Below are positions 7,514 through 12,801 of a stretch of 12,801 nt of DNA, piece after piece. The first letter of the stretch is position 1. Each line of letters begins with the position of its first letter. The DNA is taken from contig CAYUIQ010000249.1 in assembly GCA_964444795.1 (NCBI GenBank), positions 1-12,801 on the forward strand, written 5' to 3'. This stretch comes from JABMRP01 sp964444795. GTDB lineage: Bacteria; Planctomycetota; Planctomycetia; Pirellulales; Thermoguttaceae. A model generated the notes under the pieces. That model was not told where the DNA came from. It made no database searches and was given only the letters and a program-made list of their open reading frames with translations. Both the position numbers and the translations under genes were made by a program.

Positions 7514-7588
7514 CTGATCATGGCGATCAGGTGGACACCTGGAACGATCCGGAAACTTAGTTTGACAGCCCGACCGCACCAAGTGCGG
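7514..7588. promoter_or_regulatory. Cluster of three short inverted repeats, possible operator region
   Basis: Three perfect 6-bp inverted repeats lie within 75 bases. CTGATC/GATCAG (7514-7519 and 7525-7530) has a five-base spacer. CAGGTG/CACCTG (7528-7533 and 7536-7541) has a two-base spacer and shares bases with the first. CCGCAC/GTGCGG (7574-7579 and 7583-7588) has a three-base spacer. They lie 96-170 bases upstream of the hydrolase start in the divergent spacer, where a regulator could bind. No regulator gene is adjacent. Confidence 0.3.
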
Positions 7589-8001
7589 ACAGGGTTGAAC
7601 GGCCAGGAAAAAGTGGGGTTGGGGCGTTCTTTGCCCTCAAAGACGGGAGAAACACGCCCTCTGGCACACAACTCCCAAGAACACCCGCTAAAAACACGAC
7701 CGATACACTAAACTTAACCGATTGTGGCGTCGGGGCAACCATGTCAAGAGCTTGGAGGGGATAATTTCGGAAAACGGCCCCGCTGGGGGGGTCAGTAATC
7801 CTGGGAGTGATACTCTTCTGTGAAGACCTTGCACATCGCGACACCCTGCGTTGGGGGAAATTCGTCCGCAGGCAGAGCAAGGGAACCGTTCGCTTCGCGC
7901 GTTTCCCGGATGAACCGTTTTCGTGGCATCGTATGCCCATTTCGAGTATCCTCGGGCTTGCAGTTCGGCGCGGTTACTTCTCTTGCATCGGAGACCTACC
8001 C

Positions 8002-10623
8002 ATGATTCGACGTTCGCACATCAGCCGGTGGATTCGCGGCCTTACGCTGCTAATAGCCGCCCTTCCAGTGGGCTCGGCAACCGCCGAGAAGCCGTTCGGG
8101 TACTTCCGCAACGCGTACAATGTCATCGGGTTGAAGGACTACGAGAGCGGAACCCGGGTGACGCCGGAAAACACACTCTTGCTGGCTGGTAAGCACACGG
8201 CCGTGTTGCGATACGGCGGGCAATTGACGCCGCTGGGCCGTAAGACCAAAACGGCGGCCGAGGGCTGGATGCCCGTTATGCTGATCGCCGCCGAGGATGG
8301 AGGCGTGCGATACGACTTCACGCTGTTCGCCACGCCGCTGCCCACGGTGGGCGATTGGTCCAAGGCGTTCGACTGGCCGACCGAGGGTGAGAATTTTCTC
8401 AACTGGGTCGTCGTCGAAATGACCAACACGGGCGACAAGCCGGCCGAGGCGAAAGTGCGAATCGACGTCAGTGGTGCTTCCGAACCGGTCGGTTCGTTTT
8501 CCCAGTCGCTGGCCCCCGGCGGGCGTGCCAAGACGGTCGTGCGGATCCCCTTTACCCCGGTCGACGATCCGTCGGCCCTTGCCGATGCCGACGCCCAGTT
8601 GTGGCTCGATCGTACGAAGGCGTACTGGCAAGGTATGATGGACGGCGCCGCGACGATCGAGGTGCCGTGTCGCAAATCGACCGATGCCCTGCGGGCCGCC
8701 CACGTCTGCCAGTTGATCGCCAACGACGGCGGGCAATTGCAGGGCGGAGAGGGTTTCTACGACCAGTTCTACATCCGCGACGGCGGTTACCAGATCATGG
8801 AACTCGAGGAGGCCGGCCTTTGGGACGCGGCCGAAAAGGCGATCGAGTCCTATCTTCGCAGCCAACGCAAGGACGGGCGCTTCGAGAGCCAATCGAACCA
8901 ATACGACGCCAACGGCCAGGCCGTCTGGGTGCTTTGGCAATACTACAAGATCACCGGCGATCGGAAGTGGCTGGCCAAGGTCTACCCGCAAATGCGCCGG
9001 GCCGTCGATTGGGCGATGAAAGCCCGGCGACAGGCTCCGGCCGATTCGCCCTTCGCCGGCGTGTTGCCCGCCGCACCGGCCGACGGCGAGTATCTCTGGG
9101 ACGGCAAACATCACATCGTCGGCTACGACATCTGGAACCTGCGGGCGATGCTCTGCACGGCCGACGCTGCCCGAGCGCTGGACAAGACCGAGGAAGCCGG
9201 CGAGCTGCTGGCCGAGGCGAAACTCTATCGCGAGGCGATCGACGCCGCGTGGAAACGGACCGGCCTGGCCCATTTCCCGCCCAGTTGGGAAAAGGCGGGG
9301 ACTCACTGGGGCAACACCGAAACGCTCTGGCCCACGCCCCTGTTCGCCAACGACGATCCCCGCGTGGTAGCCTTGATCGACCACGCGAGAAATACGCTCG
9401 GCGGCGGGTTCGTCGAAGGGACGATCCGCTGGATGGGACGTCCCGACGCCATTCATCCCTACATGTCGGCCTACACGACCATGGCCTCGCTGGCCCGCGG
9501 CGAGCATGAAGAGGTGGTCGAGGACTTCTACTGGACCCTGCTCCACACGACCGCCGCCCATGCCTTTCCCGAGGGCATTTACTACAATCGCAACTTCGCC
9601 TGGAGCAACACGATCCCGCACGTCACCGGGGCCTCCAACTACGCGATCCTGTTGCGCCACATGCTGCTGGACGAACGGGGCGACGAGCTACACCTGCTTC
9701 CGGCCGTGCCCGACTGGTGGCTGGCCGACGGCGAGGAAATCCGCGTCGAGCGGGCGCCCACGCACTTCGGACCCATGAACTTCACTGTCCGTGGCACGGC
9801 CGAGGGGGTGCGAGTCGAATTGCATCCGCCAACGCGGCAAACGCCGAAACGGATCGTGCTGCACCTGCCCAAGTCGCGACCCTTGATCGGGACCGTCAAG
9901 GGCGTTGAAGTCTCCGTCCGCCCGGACCAAAAAAAGCGTTGGGATTTCCCCACCGTGGTCGATCTCTACCGTCAGCAAGCCGGTGGGTGGATGAAACCGA
10001 TCCCCGGGCTGGTCAAGTTTCCGCTGCGGACCAAACCGGCGGCCGAGCAGTGCCACCCGCTCGATCTGACCGGCGTGGCCAACACCGATCCGTTTACCGC
10101 TCCCTTCGGTGTGCCCAACCCGGGCAAGTTTCTGATGACCGGCCTGCCCACGGGCAGACAGGCCATCGGCGGCATCCCCTTTACGATCATCGACCCCAAG
10201 CAGAACGAAGGCCGCGGCCTGGTGGTGCTCCATTCGCCCCGAGCGCCGGCCAATCGAACGTGGCCCAAGCGGGTCGAGATTCCCGTCGGCGCAACCGGCC
10301 GCCGGCTCTTCTTCCTGGGCAACATCCACGGCTGGAACAGCCACGACCCGGGCACCGGCCCATGGGGCGCCGTGGCCCAGTACGTGATCCACTACGCCGA
10401 CGGCCAGCGGCAAATCGTACCGCTGGTGACCAGTCGCACGATCGACGAATGGGCCCTACCGCCGGACGCCGACGACGTGCTGGTCGGGCGTCGCGGCGAC
10501 CCGTGGCACGTGAACGTCCTGGGCGTGGAACTCCGCGCCGTTCCGATCGAGAAGATCACCTTCGAGGATCTCGGCACGCTGGCGGCGCCCGTGTTGGTGG
10601 GCGTGACGCTGGAGGGCGGCTAG
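8002..10623 (+). CDS. Exported six-hairpin glycosidase with C-terminal beta-sandwich domain
   Basis: The product is 873 residues. ATG at 8002 is chosen because GGAG (7990-7993) lies eight bases upstream and a signal peptide follows (IRRSHISRWIRG, hydrophobic core, likely cleaved after GSATA near 28). Residues about 30-215 look like a beta-sandwich of the kind that precedes such catalytic domains. Residues about 220-600 resemble (alpha/alpha)6-barrel hydrolases of the GH15/GH63/amylo-alpha-1,6-glucosidase type: FYIRDGGYQIMELEEAGL around Asp260, a WDGKHHIVGYDIWNLRA stretch from Trp366, EGTIRWMG at Glu472, and FPEGIYYN around Glu524. These acidic residues are candidate acid/base pairs, but the assignment is inference. 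Residues about 650-873 form a carbohydrate-binding-like beta-sandwich with LPTGRQAIGGIPFTIIDP and a VLGVELRAVP-type ending. It probably trims an oligo- or polysaccharide outside the cytoplasm; the linkage is unknown. The 159-bp 3' end has a diverged copy at 11567-11725. Confidence 0.85.
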   Translation: MIRRSHISRWIRGLTLLIAALPVGSATAEKPFGYFRNAYNVIGLKDYESGTRVTPENTLLLAGKHTAVLRYGGQLTPLGRKTKTAAEGWMPVMLIAAEDGGVRYDFTLFATPLPTVGDWSKAFDWPTEGENFLNWVVVEMTNTGDKPAEAKVRIDVSGASEPVGSFSQSLAPGGRAKTVVRIPFTPVDDPSALADADAQLWLDRTKAYWQGMMDGAATIEVPCRKSTDALRAAHVCQLIANDGGQLQGGEGFYDQFYIRDGGYQIMELEEAGLWDAAEKAIESYLRSQRKDGRFESQSNQYDANGQAVWVLWQYYKITGDRKWLAKVYPQMRRAVDWAMKARRQAPADSPFAGVLPAAPADGEYLWDGKHHIVGYDIWNLRAMLCTADAARALDKTEEAGELLAEAKLYREAIDAAWKRTGLAHFPPSWEKAGTHWGNTETLWPTPLFANDDPRVVALIDHARNTLGGGFVEGTIRWMGRPDAIHPYMSAYTTMASLARGEHEEVVEDFYWTLLHTTAAHAFPEGIYYNRNFAWSNTIPHVTGASNYAILLRHMLLDERGDELHLLPAVPDWWLADGEEIRVERAPTHFGPMNFTVRGTAEGVRVELHPPTRQTPKRIVLHLPKSRPLIGTVKGVEVSVRPDQKKRWDFPTVVDLYRQQAGGWMKPIPGLVKFPLRTKPAAEQCHPLDLTGVANTDPFTAPFGVPNPGKFLMTGLPTGRQAIGGIPFTIIDPKQNEGRGLVVLHSPRAPANRTWPKRVEIPVGATGRRLFFLGNIHGWNSHDPGTGPWGAVAQYVIHYADGQRQIVPLVTSRTIDEWALPPDADDVLVGRRGDPWHVNVLGVELRAVPIEKITFEDLGTLAAPVLVGVTLEGG

Positions 10624-10654
10624 CGCTCTGTCAAGTCTAAGAATTGGGGTTGGA

Positions 10655-10748
10655 TGGCTGGGGTCGAAGCACGAGGAACGAGTGGTGAGCCCCCAGTAAT
10701 TCCCACCTGGGGGCTTGATGCTCGTTTCTCGCATCTCGACCCCAGTCA
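10655..10748. repeat. Long imperfect palindrome (REP/MITE-like hairpin)
   Basis: Two arms of about 42 bases (10655-10696 and 10707-10748) pair with roughly 75-80% complementarity around a ten-base loop. The outer block TGGCTGGGGTCG pairs with CGACCCCAGTCA with one mismatch, and the inner block AGCCCCCAG pairs perfectly with CTGGGGGCT. Between them AACGAG pairs with CTCGTT. It lies 31 bases after the glycosidase stop. No T-run follows, so it is not a classic terminator. The length and sequence suggest a dispersed extragenic palindrome, but only one copy is in this window. Confidence 0.7.
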
Positions 10749-10774
10749 CCCGTCAATCTTGCTGTTACCGAGTG

Positions 10775-11245
10775 TTAGTGCGCGATCAACTCTTGCCGCA
10801 GGCGGTCGGTATGCACGCGGATGGTGCTGCGGAGAAAGTACCCGTCGAATTCGTCTGTATCCCTGAGCTGATGTGAGGTGATGGCCTGGTTAATGGCGTC
10901 GGCCCCGCGGAAATTCACCGACCGGCTCTGGCCGTTCTCAAACGACCAGAAGGTGACCGCCTCCAGATCATCGCGGTGGAAGACGATGCTTACACGTGGC
11001 TGGTTCGGGTAATGCCGGTCGGTCGCGCCTTCCGGCCAGAAATGGAAGGTCCACGGATCGTCCATCTCGAAGATGCCGCCGCGGGTGGGGCGGGCATGGT
11101 CCTCCTGGCAGAGCAATTGGAGGTCCCGCCGGATCGCCTCGACTGAGGCAGCCCTCCGCTGTTCCTCCGCTCGGTGACGCGAATACGCCAATCCTCCACC
11201 CGCCACGGCCACAAGCAGGCTCGCAATGGCAATTGCTGGTCCCAT
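10775..11245 (-). CDS. Small membrane-anchored hypothetical protein
   Basis: The product is 156 residues of unknown function. ATG at 11245 is chosen because GGGAG lies eight bases upstream on the minus strand and a hydrophobic segment follows immediately (residues about 2-22, GPAIAIASLLVAVAGGGLAY). The segment is followed by basic residues (SRHRAEEQRR), which fits an uncleaved N-terminal anchor with either orientation. The rest, about 30-156, seems globular with mixed strands and helices, including DDPWTFHFWPEG, VSIVFHRDDLEAVTFWSFE and a helical C-terminus STIRVHTDRLRQELI. A longer start at 11299 is possible but has no hydrophobic leader at the right place. The gene lies between the glycosidase gene and the relic of its tail, and faces the glycosidase gene convergently across the long hairpin. 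Confidence 0.62.
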   Translation of the reverse strand: MGPAIAIASLLVAVAGGGLAYSRHRAEEQRRAASVEAIRRDLQLLCQEDHARPTRGGIFEMDDPWTFHFWPEGATDRHYPNQPRVSIVFHRDDLEAVTFWSFENGQSRSVNFRGADAINQAITSHQLRDTDEFDGYFLRSTIRVHTDRLRQELIAH

Positions 11246-11284
11246 CGGTTTTTCTCCCTGGTATGGTCTGTCCGAACAGGTTTC

Positions 11285-11328
11285 GTCGACTCCGGCCACC
11301 CGCGGTGCCAGTGGCCGACTCGCGACTC
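11285..11328. repeat. Short inverted repeat upstream of the small membrane protein gene
   Basis: A 7-bp perfect stem CGGCCAC/GTGGCCG (11293-11299 and 11311-11317) has an 11-base loop, and GTCG/CGAC can pair outside it (11285-11288 and about 11325-11328). It is 40 or more bases upstream of the start at 11245 and could be an operator or a leader structure. The evidence is only the symmetry. Confidence 0.3.
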
Positions 11329-11532
11329 AACTCCGGCGATTCTAACACGATTATCGTCCCGGTCGGAAGAATGTTTCCCGGTTTCCTTATGTTTTTGGAA
11401 ACACCGGGTCATGAAGCCCCAACCCATGGTCATTGCGAAACAAGTCCCCCCCGCCAGAGTGGATCCGGCATACCCGTTCATCGTGGATACTTGTACCGGA
11501 AAGGAGATCGCACCGAAGAGCAGAAGATGCCG

Positions 11533-11565
11533 TCCTTTTCCTCTTTCTCTTCCTCTTTTCCTCTC
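11533..11565 (+). repeat. 33-base pure pyrimidine tract
   Basis: Every base from 11533 to 11565 is C or T, with partial internal repeats of the type TTCCTCTTT. It ends one base before the glycosidase-tail relic begins. Such tracts can form triplex DNA and slip during replication, and here it may mark the junction where the duplicated segment joined. The rest of 11246-11566 holds the inverted repeat at 11285 and otherwise nothing I recognise. Confidence 0.7.
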
Positions 11566-11566
11566 G

Positions 11567-11725
11567 GATGCCGACGACGTGCGGGTCGGGCCGCGCGGCG
11601 CCCCCTGGCACCTAAACGTCCTCGGAGTCGAACTCCGCGACGCGCCCGTCGAAAAGATCTCCGTCGAAGATCTCGGCACCCCGGCGGCACCGGCTCTGGT
11701 GAGCGTGACGTTGGAGGGTGTGTAG
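11567..11725 (+). pseudogene. Relic copy of the 3' end of the glycosidase gene
   Basis: The 52 codons plus TAG stop align without gaps to the last 52 codons and stop of the gene ending at 10623 (bases 10465-10623). About 39 of 52 residues are identical, for example the shared PWH and NVLGVELR. The final TLEG is shared before a differing last residue. Upstream the similarity stops abruptly at the pyrimidine tract and there is no ribosome site or start codon, so this cannot be a working gene. The preserved frame despite about 25% amino-acid change suggests that it diverged as part of a longer functional paralogue, now deleted, rather than decaying from a recent copy. Confidence 0.85.
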
Positions 11726-11736
11726 ATACCTGCCAA

Positions 11737-11767
11737 GTAGCATGGGCCCCCTGGCGGCCCATGCTAC
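11737..11767. terminator. Perfect 12-bp hairpin between convergent units, probable terminator
   Basis: GTAGCATGGGCC (11737-11748) pairs perfectly with GGCCCATGCTAC (11756-11767) around a seven-base loop. It lies eleven bases after the relic's stop codon and eight bases beyond the end of the minus-strand solute-binding gene. There is no T-run on either strand, so it would be a bidirectional mRNA-end structure or a factor-dependent terminator. Confidence 0.55.
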
Positions 11768-11774
11768 CAACCCG

Positions 11775-12801
11775 TCATTCCGCCCCCGTGAACTCATCGC
11801 GAATAAACTCCGCGGCCGTGTCCCAACGGTCGGCGGCGGCGGGGAAATCGACTTGCATCGCGCGGATCGTGTGCGGGGTTTCGACTTGTACCTCGGCTTC
11901 GACGTTCGGGTTGAGCGGAATCTGGGCGCTGCGGCCGGCGGCCAGGCGGACTTCTACTTCGGCCGAGAGGAGATGGTCGACCAGCTTGCGCGCGGCCTCG
12001 GGGTTGGGACCGCCTCGAATGATCGCCAGCGTGTTGGGGATGAACATCGTTCCCATTTGTCCGGCGCCCTGGTCCGGATAGACGATCGCCACCGGCATCG
12101 CTTTCTCTACTAGCTCGATCATCGCGTCGTCGGTGTCGGTCAGCCCGAAGGCCAGACGTCCGGCGGCCACCGAGAGGGCGACCTGCTTGTTGCCCGAGAG
12201 AATCGCGACGTCGTTGGCCTTGATCTGGCGGAAGAAGTCCTTTGCCCGCTCGTCACCCCAATGGGCAAAGAGACACGCGGCGTGGGTGGCGGTGGTGCCG
12301 AAGAGCGGTTTGGCGATGCCCGCCTTACCCCGCCATCGCGGATCGGCCAGATCGAGAATCGACGTGGGGCGCTCGGCTTCGGGCACGAGATCCGTATTGA
12401 CGATCAGGATCCTTGCCCGGGCGGCAAACCCGTGCCAGGTTCCTTCCGGTGAGCGAAACTCGGCCGGGTAGCTTTCCGCGATCTGGGGATGGTAGACTTC
12501 CAGCAGACCCTGTTTCTCCAGTCGCAGCGTGTTGAGGATTTCGTTGTTCCAGAAGACATCGCATCGCGGCCGGTCGCGTTCGGCCATGATCGCCGCGGTC
12601 AGCCCCACCGTCTTGGTCGATTCGGCATCGTACTTCGCCCGCACCTGGATGTCGTTCTGCTTCTGAAAATCATCGAGCACGGGCCGGGAGAACTCCTCGT
12701 CGAGCGCCGAATAGACGACCACCTCGGGCCCGGAACTCGACCAGCAGCCGCCCGTCACCAGACATGCCAACACGAGAAGCCAGCGGATGGTAACAGCCTG
12801 T
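11775..12801 (-). CDS. ABC transporter extracellular solute-binding lipoprotein (iron/AfuA-like family), 5' truncated
   Basis: About 341 residues are visible and the frame is still open at the window edge. A GTG at 12773 would leave only nine residues before the lipid-site cysteine (LVTGGC), too short for a signal peptide. The upstream in-frame residues IRWLLVLACLVTGGC look like a proper lipoprotein leader, so the true start lies beyond 12801. The mature part fits family-1 substrate-binding proteins of the ferric iron/AfuA type: VVVYSALDEEFSRPVL at the start, DVFWNNEILNTLRLEKQGLL, LADPRWRGKAGIAKP, SGNKQVALSVAAGRLAFGLTDTDDA, and GTMFIPNTLAIIRGGPNPEAARKLVDHLLS. The paired tyrosines used by FbpA to hold iron are not visible near GLTDTDDA, so the ligand may not be iron. 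It would deliver a solute to an inner-membrane permease. Permease and ATPase genes are not in the window and could lie beyond 12801 only if they are transcribed before it or elsewhere. Confidence 0.85.
   Translation of the reverse strand, partial: QAVTIRWLLVLACLVTGGCWSSSGPEVVVYSALDEEFSRPVLDDFQKQNDIQVRAKYDAESTKTVGLTAAIMAERDRPRCDVFWNNEILNTLRLEKQGLLEVYHPQIAESYPAEFRSPEGTWHGFAARARILIVNTDLVPEAERPTSILDLADPRWRGKAGIAKPLFGTTATHAACLFAHWGDERAKDFFRQIKANDVAILSGNKQVALSVAAGRLAFGLTDTDDAMIELVEKAMPVAIVYPDQGAGQMGTMFIPNTLAIIRGGPNPEAARKLVDHLLSAEVEVRLAAGRSAQIPLNPNVEAEVQVETPHTIRAMQVDFPAAADRWDTAAEFIRDEFTGAE

Larger units (their letters stand above)
7419..8001. other. Divergent spacer, no gene recognised
   Basis: About 580 bases separate the minus-strand hydrolase unit from the plus-strand glycosidase gene. 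It must contain both promoters, but no pair of -35/-10 hexamers is convincing. A TTGACA at 7562-7567 has no partner at proper spacing. GATAAT at 7760-7765 has no -35 element. The first part carries a cluster of short inverted repeats, listed separately. The frame of the glycosidase stays open upstream to 7807, but that sequence does not look like protein. Confidence 0.5.

Noticed and set aside
7573..7589. Intrinsic terminator at the CCGCAC/GTGCGG hairpin
   Set aside because: The stem has only six pairs, no T-run follows on either strand, and it lies upstream of both divergent genes.
7562..7590. TTGACA as a plus-strand -35 box
   Set aside because: The hexamer is perfect, but the sequence at 16-18 bases downstream is G+C-rich with no -10-like hexamer.
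7807..8001. N-terminal extension of the glycosidase from 7807
   Set aside because: It is in frame but does not look like protein. A signal peptide and ribosome site begin exactly at 8002.
8050..9660. Long minus-strand open frame (536 codons) opposite the glycosidase gene
   Set aside because: It is the antisense shadow of a high-G+C gene. The composition is rich in Gly, Arg, Val and His with no domain or leader, whereas the plus strand has a signal peptide, ribosome site and glycosidase motifs.
10655..10748. CRISPR repeat or simple intrinsic terminator
   Set aside because: There is a single copy, so no array, and no T-run follows the hairpin.
11174..11566. Coding sequence extending upstream of the glycosidase-tail relic
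   Set aside because: The frame is open, but the translation before 11567 is low-complexity and unrelated to the glycosidase. It also overlaps the divergently oriented start region of the small membrane protein gene.

Overview
This window looks like chromosomal DNA from a member of the Planctomycetota, most likely a Pirellulales-type relative. This is an inference from gene content: a fused YVTN beta-propeller/dihaem cytochrome, a secreted six-hairpin glycosidase with a C-terminal beta-sandwich, a conserved small cytoplasmic protein of a type I associate with this phylum, short genes that are often monocistronic, and large spacers. I see no rRNA, tRNA, CRISPR array, transposase or phage gene. 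Base composition is mosaic: sampled 60-base lines of the cytochrome and glycosidase genes are about 67-70% G+C, while lines of the DUF3037 gene and the coiled-coil hydrolase gene are about 50-55%.

Layout. 1-867 (+): the last codons of an unidentified gene, then a DUF3037 gene whose N-terminus has no normal start codon and which may start at a CTG overlapping the previous stop. 909-1154 (+): a remnant of an AraC-type DNA-binding domain. 1165-1734 (-): a conserved hypothetical protein converging on it. 1735-2271: a spacer with a good sigma70-like promoter (2124-2152) and a leader hairpin. 2272-4134 (+): an exported beta-propeller/dihaem cytochrome, closed by a strong intrinsic terminator (4161-4193). 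4414-7418 (-): a lower-G+C two-gene unit, namely a large exported protein with an alpha-helical body, a coiled coil and a C-terminal alpha/beta-hydrolase, followed 47 bp later by a small membrane-anchored coiled-coil protein. 7419-8001: a divergent spacer with a cluster of short palindromes. 8002-10623 (+): an exported (alpha/alpha)6-type glycosidase. 10655-10748: a long imperfect hairpin. 10775-11245 (-): a small membrane-anchored hypothetical protein. 11567-11725 (+): a 159-bp relic copy of the 3' end of the glycosidase gene, directly after a 33-base pyrimidine tract. 11737-11767: a perfect 12-bp hairpin between converging units. 11775-12801 (-): an ABC-type solute-binding lipoprotein whose start lies beyond the window.

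How the genes fit together. Most named products are exported: a redox or surface protein, a carbohydrate hydrolase, a hydrolase with a possible anchored partner, and a solute-binding lipoprotein. No single pathway ties them together. The best candidate for something undescribed is the hydrolase/coiled-coil pair at 4414-7418. The clearest sign of local genome rearrangement is the duplicated glycosidase tail that flanks the hairpin and the small gene.
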